DNA from: Chlorobiota bacterium
Lineage (GTDB): Bacteria; Bacteroidota; Ignavibacteria; Kapaibacteriales; NICIL-2
Length of the DNA stretch: 64,000 nucleotides
NCBI GenBank assembly: GCA_026416585.1
Contig: JAOAEV010000008.1
Location: 1-64,000 of the forward strand
Reading direction: 5' to 3'
The notes under the pieces are model-generated. The model saw only the letters and a program-made list of their open reading frames with translations. It was not told the DNA's origin and searched no databases. Both the position numbers and the translations under genes were made by a program. How positions within the stretch are numbered: the first letter of the stretch is position 1; every line of letters begins with the position of its first letter. Shown in pieces: positions 37,396 to 45,180 of the stretch.

Positions 37396-38666
37396 GTCTT
37401 CTGCTTTTTCTTGTGTGCAGCGGGAAAGAGCACGTTGTTAAGAATCAGCCGGTAGCCAGGCGAATTCTTGTGGAGCGATAGATCGGTCGGAGGATCCCCC
37501 ACGGCGTGTTGGTAGTCTTCGGGATCGTGTCCAGCATAGAAGGTGAATGTTCCTCGACCGAAATTGCCATGGATATATTTGGCAAAGTCCGTTCCTTCAC
37601 GCTCGGCAAGGATGGTGACAGACTTTTTGATGAATTGCTTACGGAAGTACGTTGTTTGCCCTAAGAAGTTTTTGATGACGCTGACATGACATTGGGTGAG
37701 CATTGTTGGAACCGGGTCGTATTTAGCAGAAAATTCGAAAAGCGTAAAGTAGTCTGATGCCTGGTTCGGGATCAGAATCATGGGATCAACATCAACGTCG
37801 GAAAACTCGACGATTGCTGGATCGGTAATAACGTGAAAATTCTCGAATGCAAAACAGCGAGAAAAATCGAGTTTGCTTTGGCAGTCGGGGTCAACCGGCG
37901 TCCCATCGAAAAGTGCAGGTACAATATCCGTTGCATGAGCGGCTTGAGCGATGTCGTAGGTATCAGTTGCGGTACACATGGCGAACATGAATCCACCGGA
38001 AGCAACGAACTCACGGATTTTTTCGACAACGGCAAGCTTCAGCTCGCGAATGCTCCTAAAGCCAAGCTTTTGCGCTGTTGAGCGAAGCAGCTGTTCCTGC
38101 GCAATGTACCACGGAGCTGTCGCAAACGAATAGTAAAACTTGCCAATTTGACCCGTGAAGTCTTCGTGGTGCAAATGGAGCCAGTCATACCCTTCGAGTT
38201 TGCCGTGCAAGACCTCTTCATCCCATACCTTGTCGTATTTGATTTCGGCATACTCAAGTGCGAGGGTAACGGCATCATCCCACGGACGAAATCCCGGTGG
38301 TGCATACACAGCAATTTTTGGTGCTTTTTCCAGCCGAACAGCATCCATGTTATTGCTTTCACTTTGCACTTCGGCAAGAATGCTGGCAGCCGCTGCACCG
38401 TCGAGCACTTCAAAGGATACACCACGCACCCGACACTCCGCAGCAACTGCGTCGCTGTAATCGGCCATAAACGAGCCGCCGCGATAGTTGAGCAACCAAT
38501 CTACAGGCTGTCCTCGCGTAAGTACCCAATAGGCGATGCCATAGGCTTTCAAATGATCCGATTGTGCACGCGCGTCCATTGGAATCAGAATCTTTTGTGT
38601 CCAGGCTCCAACAGTGACAAGCGAGGCGAGTAAAGCAACAAGCAGGAATTGCATGACCGATACCAT
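37392..38666 (-). CDS. Conserved exported protein of the so-called asparagine synthetase B family
   Basis: From the ATG at 38666 the protein has 424 residues: a signal peptide, then KILIPMDARAQSDHLKAYGIAYW and a body with WLHLHHEDFTGQ, FMFAMCTATDT and FYAGHDPEDYQH. It ends in HKKKQKT. I recall this protein as widespread in Bacteroidota under the name asparagine synthetase B, but it lacks the N-terminal Cys amidotransferase and the ATP-binding synthetase domain. The Gly-rich FMFAMCTATD strand resembles a class I glutamine amidotransferase-like or ThuA-like fold. Its function is unknown. Another ATG is at 38654. Confidence 0.72.
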   Translation of the reverse strand: MVSVMQFLLVALLASLVTVGAWTQKILIPMDARAQSDHLKAYGIAYWVLTRGQPVDWLLNYRGGSFMADYSDAVAAECRVRGVSFEVLDGAAAASILAEVQSESNNMDAVRLEKAPKIAVYAPPGFRPWDDAVTLALEYAEIKYDKVWDEEVLHGKLEGYDWLHLHHEDFTGQIGKFYYSFATAPWYIAQEQLLRSTAQKLGFRSIRELKLAVVEKIREFVASGGFMFAMCTATDTYDIAQAAHATDIVPALFDGTPVDPDCQSKLDFSRCFAFENFHVITDPAIVEFSDVDVDPMILIPNQASDYFTLFEFSAKYDPVPTMLTQCHVSVIKNFLGQTTYFRKQFIKKSVTILAEREGTDFAKYIHGNFGRGTFTFYAGHDPEDYQHAVGDPPTDLSLHKNSPGYRLILNNVLFPAAHKKKQKT

Positions 38667-38746
38667 AGTGAAAAAGAAGCCACACCACAAACGAGTGCTG
38701 GAACGGTTTATTTTCGCGCCGTCCACTGTGTAAAAGCAACGCCTCT

Positions 38747-39607
38747 ATGCGTTACGTTATCATCGGAGTACTACATTGCACAATACTTTCGACAACGGCT
38801 GCTATTGCAGGTAGTGCTGATTCATCGTCAATTGCATACAACTGCGCCCTTATTACCGCACAGCGATGGCACGAAAAAACGTTTGGTGCTCTTGTGGCGA
38901 TGGTCGCCCAACTGTTTATTGGCAAGCCATATGTAGCAGGCACGCTCGACACATCATCTGTCGAGCAATGCCGTTTCACTGCTGATGGTTTCGACTGTGT
39001 CACCCTTGTCGAAAGTGCATTGGCTCTGGCGCGTGTTGCAGAGCGTCGGGAGTGTACTTACGAACGTTTCCTACACGAACTCCAGCGGATTCGGTATCGT
39101 GGTGGCAAACTTGATGGCTATCTGTCGCGGTTGCACTACACCAGCGAGTGGATCAGTGACAACTACTCCAAAGGTATAGTCGAAAATATCACCGACCGAG
39201 TGGGAGGTCAGCCCATACGCAAGACACTCGATTTTATGAGCACTCACCCGCATTTGTATCGGCAATTGCGCGATAGCAGTGCGCTCGTTCCGCGGCTTGC
39301 ATTGATCGAACGCCGCTTGTCGCGCCGTCCACTCTATATCGTACCAACAGCACGTATTACTGCGGCGTCGGCGAAAATCCAATCCGGCGATATTATCGCG
39401 ATTGCGACCTCGAAGCCCGGTCTTGATTACACTCACGTCGGAATTGCACTCCGTTCACAAGGCAAGCTCGGACTGATTCATGCTTCATCGAAATCGGGCA
39501 AGGTTTTTTTCGAGCAGAGCTTGGAGGACTACGTTCGCAGTTATCCCAACGCAATTGGTATTACAGTTGCACGTCCGCTGGCGTCTCCCGTGACACCGTC
39601 ACGCTAA
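38747..39607 (+). CDS. DUF1460-family putative amidase/peptidase
   Basis: This 286-residue exported protein has an N-terminal signal peptide and a DUF1460 domain (NlpC/P60-like fold). The candidate nucleophile is Cys in DGFDCVTLVES (about residue 84), and the histidine is in DYTHVGIAL (about 227). DUF1460 proteins are described as N-acetylmuramoyl-alanine amidase-like, so a wall-recycling or peptide-cleaving role is likely but not shown. It is divergent from the preceding gene. Confidence 0.8.
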   Translation: MRYVIIGVLHCTILSTTAAIAGSADSSSIAYNCALITAQRWHEKTFGALVAMVAQLFIGKPYVAGTLDTSSVEQCRFTADGFDCVTLVESALALARVAERRECTYERFLHELQRIRYRGGKLDGYLSRLHYTSEWISDNYSKGIVENITDRVGGQPIRKTLDFMSTHPHLYRQLRDSSALVPRLALIERRLSRRPLYIVPTARITAASAKIQSGDIIAIATSKPGLDYTHVGIALRSQGKLGLIHASSKSGKVFFEQSLEDYVRSYPNAIGITVARPLASPVTPSR

Positions 39608-39612
39608 ATGCA

Positions 39613-39855
39613 CTACAGGACACGCTCCACACGGATTGCAGGATCGATGGCACGGCGCAGTAGGCGCTCGATTCCCACACGCAGCGTCAGCGTTACTGCA
39701 TCGCACCGCTGGCAGGCTCCACCAAGTCGAACGCGGACGATGTTGCCGACCAGCTCGACAAGTTCGAACGTCCCACCATGCAGTTCAACATACGGTACCA
39801 CATCTCGCTGGAGAATTTGACGTAACGTCTCAAGATTGAACGCAGGAGGACTCAT
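39613..39855 (-). CDS. NifU C-terminal domain Fe-S scaffold protein
   Basis: From the ATG at 39855 the protein is 80 residues and is a stand-alone NifU-like domain. The cluster-binding motif CQRC lies in GGACQRCDAVTLTLRVGIE, the family signature. Such proteins act as scaffolds or carriers for Fe-S clusters, useful here for ActB and the Fe-S oxidoreductases. The open frame continues 31 codons upstream but would run into the divergent purine phosphorylase promoter, so the short form is preferred. Confidence 0.82.
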   Translation of the reverse strand: MSPPAFNLETLRQILQRDVVPYVELHGGTFELVELVGNIVRVRLGGACQRCDAVTLTLRVGIERLLRRAIDPAIRVERVL

Positions 39856-39897
39856 GTATAACCAGCTGACAAAACACGCTGCTAAATTGCACAGATT

Positions 39898-40722
39898 ATG
39901 AACGAACGAATCGCACAACCAGCGTACGATATTCCCCTGTTGAACCAATCAGCGGAACGTATCGCTTGTGCGTGTCCTCAACAACCAACGATGTGCATTA
40001 TTGCTGGCTCAGGGCTTGCTAATGCCTTCGAGCACGCAACAGTCATTGCTCGCATTCCCTATCATGAACTTCCGTGCTTACCGCAAGCAGGGATCGCAGG
40101 GCATCGAAACGAGGTACTCATCACTGATATCGGCGGAAATGTTACCGTCGTCTTCGCCGGTCGTTTTCATGTGTATGAGGGATATTCGCCATTGCTGATT
40201 ACAATCCCGGTTGCACTGGCAGCACGCCTCGGTGTGCACGCTCTCATTGCTACAAATGCAGCCGGAGGATTGCATACTCGACTGCGCGTTGGCGATCTTG
40301 TCATTGCCGATAGTATCGTCAATATGACCTATCGCTCGTTGACATCCTCCGCACGCGGGAATGCAATTGAGCTATGCTCACCATGGAGATCACGAACAAT
40401 CGAGCATGCAATCATACGAGGCCTTCCAATCCAGGAAGGCACATACGTTGCCGTCCATGGACCGAGCTATGAAACACTGGCTGAAGTGCGATTCTATCGC
40501 CGAGTCGGCGACACTATCGGAATGTCAACGGTGCATGAAATTGAAGCAGCTGCGCTCTTGGATTTGCAGCCGCTTGTGGTCAGCGTTGTCACAAACGTGT
40601 TGACCGACGTGCCGCGCCGACACCCACTGACACACCACGAAGTATTAGCTGCTTCTCAAGAATCTGGTTCGCGACTGCGGCAACTGATTGAAATTGCCAT
40701 TACAACATTCGATGCACGATGA
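39898..40722 (+). CDS. Purine-nucleoside phosphorylase (inosine/guanosine type)
   Basis: This 274-residue PNP splits purine nucleosides with phosphate. Family motifs are present: IIAGSGLANAF, GRFHVYEGYS, ATNAAGGLHTRLRVGDLV, and the substrate-loop MSTVHEIEAA. The usual trimeric PNP sequence is MSTVPEV, so His replaces Pro here. The start lies seven bases after a TAAATTGC element, giving little or no leader. It forms an overlapping pair with pth (ATGA). The interrupted nucleoside transporter at 18789 would be its natural partner in salvage. Confidence 0.9.
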   Translation: MNERIAQPAYDIPLLNQSAERIACACPQQPTMCIIAGSGLANAFEHATVIARIPYHELPCLPQAGIAGHRNEVLITDIGGNVTVVFAGRFHVYEGYSPLLITIPVALAARLGVHALIATNAAGGLHTRLRVGDLVIADSIVNMTYRSLTSSARGNAIELCSPWRSRTIEHAIIRGLPIQEGTYVAVHGPSYETLAEVRFYRRVGDTIGMSTVHEIEAAALLDLQPLVVSVVTNVLTDVPRRHPLTHHEVLAASQESGSRLRQLIEIAITTFDAR

Positions 40723-41378
40723 GCATAGATTGGATTGTGCTTGGACTGGGCAATCCCGGCACTGAGTATGCAGCCACGCGGCATAACATTGGCTATCGCG
40801 TAGCCGAAACATTCGTCGCACGACGTGGTGGCACGTTTTCCCCCGCTGAGGGTCCGTGGCTCGAAGCAACGGTTCGATATGCACGACAAGAATTTGCCGT
40901 CGCACTTCCGACAACGTACATGAATCGTTCGGGGATCGCAGCACGAAAGCTGCTTGCACGATATAGCACAGCGCCTGACCACCTCATTGCCATTGTTGAC
41001 GAGTACAATTTTCCTGTCGGACGGATTCATTTGAAATTCGGTGGCTCTGATGGAGGACACAATGGCATCGCATCACTGATCGAGGAACTCGGCACAGATC
41101 GTTTTTGGCGGCTTCGCTGCGGGATCGGACGCGATTTTGGGCCCGGCGAACTGAGTGACTATGTGCTCTCACCCTTTCCTCCCGACGAGCATCCCCTTGT
41201 CGATGCAATGATTGCCAATGCTGTCGAGGCTCTTGAGCGTATTGCCAAATCAGGCATAGCCCGCGCAGCATCAGAAGTCAACGCTGCATCGAAGACACAG
41301 TTACACCAGCGAACGAGCAATACTCACGGCTTGCGTGGTACAACAGACGATGTATCGGGAATTGATGGCATCGGCTGA
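40719..41378 (+). CDS. pth: Peptidyl-tRNA hydrolase
   Basis: This 219-residue Pth frees tRNA from stalled peptidyl-tRNA. The catalytic His is in ATRHNIGY (about residue 22), the Asp in IVDEYNFPVG (about 92), and the motif GSDGGHNGIASL is intact. The core ends near residue 190; the last 30 residues are a Ser/Thr-rich tail that also encodes, on the other strand, the end of the TPR lipoprotein. Its start overlaps the phosphorylase stop. Confidence 0.94.
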   Translation: MSIDWIVLGLGNPGTEYAATRHNIGYRVAETFVARRGGTFSPAEGPWLEATVRYARQEFAVALPTTYMNRSGIAARKLLARYSTAPDHLIAIVDEYNFPVGRIHLKFGGSDGGHNGIASLIEELGTDRFWRLRCGIGRDFGPGELSDYVLSPFPPDEHPLVDAMIANAVEALERIAKSGIARAASEVNAASKTQLHQRTSNTHGLRGTTDDVSGIDGIG

Positions 41379-43372
41379 GGCACGAGCAACGGATCAGGCG
41401 ACGGTGCAATTCCACCCGGTGGTGGAATCACACCGCTCGACGGAGGAACAGACGGCTGTTTGAATCCGGGTACTTGCACTCCCGGCACTGAGGATGGCGG
41501 TGCCTCTGGCGAAGGCTGTACTGCAGGACCTGACGGCGATTGCTCCTGCCCACCTTTCCACCATGGCGGTGGTGCTCCTTCGCGTTTGATCGTCGCAAAT
41601 GCAACACTTCGTGAAATATCTTTAGCGTACTCGCTGGTCGGATAGTAGCGCACCAGCCGCGTGTAGTAATACAGGGCGCTGTCGTTATTATGAAGATCGT
41701 TTTCCCACGTCCATCCAATCAAGTAAAGTGCCCGTGGTGCATAAGGGGTGTTTGGATAGTGTTCGGCAACCTTACTGAGCTGGGAAAGAGCCAGACGGAA
41801 GTTCTGAGCGCGCCGTAGATGCTCACCGCTCGAGAGTAATTCTGCTGCAGTATCAGCAATCGCGTAATCGGTAAAACCAAGTCGCTGTTTGGCTTCGCGA
41901 CCATAGTCAGTGAATGGATATTGCTCAAAAACGATCATCAAAAGTGAATCAGCAACACGCGGCTGACGAATCTCTTCCAATCGAGCGAGTGCGTAAAGGT
42001 ATTGAGCACGTGCAGAATCACTCAGTGATGCCTCTTCAATGGCACTACGGTACCAGTACGCAGCACTATCGGAATTCCCAAGCTCCTGGTGTGTGCGACC
42101 GAGTTCGAACTGTGTGTATGCACGAACTCGACGTGTACTGTCGTCAGTTGACAATGCCATTTGGGTCAATTGCTGCAATTTTTGTACGCGAATGTTGAGC
42201 AGATCAAACAGTCGTTTTGCACCGTCAAACACTGGTGAACGCCGTACACGAGCTGTTGCGAAATACTTGATCGCCTTGTCATACTCTTTGGTACGGAAGT
42301 ACTCCAGTCCTCGCTCGAAATTGGCAACTAAAATCGCATCGCTGGCTGTTGCTTGCTGTGTGCTAATTCGTTCGAGCGAATCTAACTCAGCAGTGCGTTG
42401 TGCCAGACGCAGCAGTTCCATTCTCGCACCGGTGATGTAGCCTGCCTTGACATAGTCATCGAAGCGACGTTGCGATTCCAGATCGTCAAGGAGCTTTTCT
42501 GCTTCTGCAAAACGCCCCCGGCGGGACAGTGATAGTGCGCGATAGTATCGGCACTCAAACAGACGGAGGTTATCAGGCGAATACTCTTCGACGATTGCGA
42601 GTTCACGCTCTGCAGCATCGTAGCGACCGAGGCGATACAGTAGCAATCCCATATCCACCTGCCAAATGGCACGCTGCGACTCATCGGGGCATTGTGCAAC
42701 CGCTTGCCGATACGGTCGAACAGCACGGTCCAAATTCCCCTGCTCGATTGCCAGTTCTGCCTGCAATCGGAATGCCTCCGAAAGAACGTCATACCGAAGT
42801 CGCTCCCATGCGATGTCCACTGTTCGCGAGAGCATTTGCTCGGCCTTCGGCAGGTTACGCTGAATCAAGTAGTTCTTCGCCGACAGCAAATGCGCATCCG
42901 GTGAATAGCTGCTTTGAGGAAATTGGACAATGAGTTCTTGGCACTTGATGTTCGATGGTAACCACTCGCTGCGATAGAAGTATGCCATTGCCATCGCATA
43001 GAGGGTACCATCAACAAAGTCGCTTTGACCGTGCGTGGCAAGAATTTTTGACCCCTTGATAATGATAGAATCAACCTTTACACGGACCGGCTGAAGTTTG
43101 TTCGTTTTGATGACCAGTTGATCGAGGTATGCTGGCAGTGCACCTACAGCAGGCCGCTCAAGCACAATGTCAGGCTCGAGTGGCACGACAACGCGAGGCT
43201 TGGGAGGTTTGGCAAATTCATCGTGGTAACGGAACTCGTCGGTAATCTCTGTTTCGAGTCGCTTGATGTTGTAATAAGTGTTGAAGTACGTGGTCGTGTT
43301 GTCCCACAGGCGGCAACCCGCTAACAGCACGATTGCCAACAATAGCATAACTGATCGGTACACTTTACTCAT
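41324..43372 (-). CDS. TPR-repeat lipoprotein
   Basis: From the ATG at 43372 the protein has 682 residues. It has a lipobox (VLLAGC) and TPR-like helical repeats through most of its length, for example ARAYTQFELGRTHQELGNSD-like units and ALYLIGWTWENDLHNNDSAL. The last 90 residues are Pro/Ser-rich low complexity. Similar proteins are found in FCB genomes as gliding- or secretion-associated lipoproteins, but no function is fixed. It overlaps hprK by eight bases upstream and pth by 55 bases at its 3' end. Confidence 0.8.
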   Translation of the reverse strand: MSKVYRSVMLLLAIVLLAGCRLWDNTTTYFNTYYNIKRLETEITDEFRYHDEFAKPPKPRVVVPLEPDIVLERPAVGALPAYLDQLVIKTNKLQPVRVKVDSIIIKGSKILATHGQSDFVDGTLYAMAMAYFYRSEWLPSNIKCQELIVQFPQSSYSPDAHLLSAKNYLIQRNLPKAEQMLSRTVDIAWERLRYDVLSEAFRLQAELAIEQGNLDRAVRPYRQAVAQCPDESQRAIWQVDMGLLLYRLGRYDAAERELAIVEEYSPDNLRLFECRYYRALSLSRRGRFAEAEKLLDDLESQRRFDDYVKAGYITGARMELLRLAQRTAELDSLERISTQQATASDAILVANFERGLEYFRTKEYDKAIKYFATARVRRSPVFDGAKRLFDLLNIRVQKLQQLTQMALSTDDSTRRVRAYTQFELGRTHQELGNSDSAAYWYRSAIEEASLSDSARAQYLYALARLEEIRQPRVADSLLMIVFEQYPFTDYGREAKQRLGFTDYAIADTAAELLSSGEHLRRAQNFRLALSQLSKVAEHYPNTPYAPRALYLIGWTWENDLHNNDSALYYYTRLVRYYPTSEYAKDISRSVAFATIKREGAPPPWWKGGQEQSPSGPAVQPSPEAPPSSVPGVQVPGFKQPSVPPSSGVIPPPGGIAPSPDPLLVPQPMPSIPDTSSVVPRKP

Positions 43373-44381
43373 CGTCGCCTTGGAAGTACGTGATAGCGCG
43401 CTGATCGAACGTTCCGCTTTGACGCTCGTTCCGCTGGCGGATTTCACGTTCAAGTTTATCAGCCAAATGGCGTGCGGCGTTATAGCCGTAGGTTCGCAGC
43501 AAGTAATTGAGCGCAATCACCTCGGCAATGACGGTAATGTTCTTACCAGGAAAGATTGGCAGCTTTACTGACGAAATCGGGATACCAAGGATTTCGACCG
43601 TTGAGTCATCTAATCCAACACGCTCATAATTGGCGTCAGCATCCCAATCCTCAAGTTCGACGACGATCTCTAAGCGTTTTTGGTATCGAATTGCGCGGAT
43701 GCCAAACATTTGCCGGACGTCAATGATTCCAAGTCCGCGCACCTCCACCATGTGTTCAATAAGCGAGCTACCGGTACCCATCAGAATGGCGTCGCGCTTT
43801 CGCGTGAGAATAACGACGTCGTCCGCGACGAGTCGATGCCCACGTTCGACCAAGTCAAGCGCGATCTCGCTCTTGCCAATACCGCTGCGACCGACAAATA
43901 GAACACCGACTCCATACACATCAACGAGGGAGCCATGGACTACTACATGCGGCGCGAACTGATCGCCAAGAAACTCCGAGAGAATGTGTACCGTGCGTGT
44001 TGTTTCGTGTGCTGTCTGCAGTAAAGCTACATTGTACTCCGATGCCAGCTCACAGAGCTCTCGGTCGATCTCGTGACTATTGGTCAAGATAATCGCTGGC
44101 ACTCTCCGCTCAACAATGCCACGAAAGGCGCGCACACGATCGCTTGTACCAAGCGAACGAAGGTAATACACTTCCGTATTCCCCATCACCTGGAGGCGAT
44201 GGCTGGTGAATAGCTCCAGAAATCCTGCCAAAGCAAGTTGCGGACGATGGACATTTTCGTCGGTGATGAGATTCTCCCACCCGACAGTATCATTGAGCGC
44301 AACCAATTGCAGGGGCGCTTGCAGGAGCGTTCGCACCGCAACTGCGTCTTTTCGTATTGGCTGTAAGTCGGCAACGTTCAT
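43365..44381 (-). CDS. hprK: HPr kinase/phosphorylase
   Basis: This 338-residue protein has the HprK N-terminal domain and a kinase domain with Walker A VGRSGIGKSE (about 167), a capping DDVV, and the signature EVRGLGIIDVRQMFG. HprK phosphorylates HPr at serine and removes the phosphate. No PTS enzyme lies in the window, so the target is not visible. The downstream TPR gene overlaps its stop. A promoter candidate is 27 bases upstream. Confidence 0.93.
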   Translation of the reverse strand: MNVADLQPIRKDAVAVRTLLQAPLQLVALNDTVGWENLITDENVHRPQLALAGFLELFTSHRLQVMGNTEVYYLRSLGTSDRVRAFRGIVERRVPAIILTNSHEIDRELCELASEYNVALLQTAHETTRTVHILSEFLGDQFAPHVVVHGSLVDVYGVGVLFVGRSGIGKSEIALDLVERGHRLVADDVVILTRKRDAILMGTGSSLIEHMVEVRGLGIIDVRQMFGIRAIRYQKRLEIVVELEDWDADANYERVGLDDSTVEILGIPISSVKLPIFPGKNITVIAEVIALNYLLRTYGYNAARHLADKLEREIRQRNERQSGTFDQRAITYFQGDDE

Positions 44382-44407
44382 CGCTTGAGCCTAGCGTCGG
44401 ACGACCG

Positions 44408-44440
44408 CAAACTTATCTATACGACGATCGGTCGCGACAA
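44408..44440 (-). promoter_or_regulatory. Candidate promoter of hprK
   Basis: On the minus strand, TTG (44440 to 44438) is followed after exactly 22 bases by TAAGTTTG (44415 to 44408), an exact TAnnTTTG. The spacing is the same as in the respiratory-operon promoter at 10400. Confidence 0.5.
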
Positions 44441-44452
44441 CAGTTGTAGGAA

Positions 44453-45169
44453 TTACACTCCGCGACGTGTAGGTTCCCAAATGAATTTGTGCAACTGTAG
44501 CTGCAACCGAACCGGCAGCTGGTCAGCAAGTATCCACTCGGCTAACTGATCGGGAGGCAACAGACCAAATGCGGGCGAAAACAGCACTGCAGCAACTCGA
44601 TCCGTAACGCAATGACGCTCGATGAAGTGACAAGCCCACTGGTAATCTCTACGGCTTGCGATGACGAATTTGACTTCATCTTGCCGACGGAGGAGCTCAA
44701 CGTTTTTTTCCCAATTCAGCGGCGACATTCGTGAGTCAGGACACTTGACATCAACAATACAGATCGCGCGATCATCAACATGCTCGATCGAAATATGCCC
44801 GCCGGTTTCGATTGCAACGGTATAGCCATGATCGCACAGCCATTGCACGAGACGAAATGTTCCCAACTGCTCCAGAGGCTCTCCGCCCGTTAACTCGACA
44901 AACTGTGAACCATATGTAGCCACGCGATCAAGTATTTCTGCGGCTGTCAGCGCCAAGTCAGGCGTGCGCCGATCGAGTGCATAAGGGGTGTCGCACCATG
45001 CGCAGCGAAGAGAGCACCCCTGTACCCGCACGAATACACACGGCATACCCGCACGTGTCCCTTCACCCTGAATCGAGTGGAAAATCTCGCTCAGGTATAG
45101 TGTGACTTGGGCTGGGTCGCTGGAGAGCGCAGCAATCGCCTCAGCAGTAGGCTGGAGAAATTTTGCCAT
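44453..45169 (-). CDS. queE: 7-carboxy-7-deazaguanine synthase
   Basis: This 238-residue radical SAM enzyme converts 6-carboxytetrahydropterin to 7-carboxy-7-deazaguanine on the queuosine path. The SAM cluster cysteines are Cys52, Cys56 and Cys59 in CSLRCAWC; the N-terminal FHSIQGEGTRAG is the QueE signature. The frame opens at a TTG at 45172, but the ATG one codon later is preferred. It follows the E1 gene by about a dozen bases. QueD and FolE are encoded at 12389-13515. Confidence 0.93.
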   Translation of the reverse strand: MAKFLQPTAEAIAALSSDPAQVTLYLSEIFHSIQGEGTRAGMPCVFVRVQGCSLRCAWCDTPYALDRRTPDLALTAAEILDRVATYGSQFVELTGGEPLEQLGTFRLVQWLCDHGYTVAIETGGHISIEHVDDRAICIVDVKCPDSRMSPLNWEKNVELLRRQDEVKFVIASRRDYQWACHFIERHCVTDRVAAVLFSPAFGLLPPDQLAEWILADQLPVRLQLQLHKFIWEPTRRGV

Positions 45170-45180
45170 CAACCAACAGC

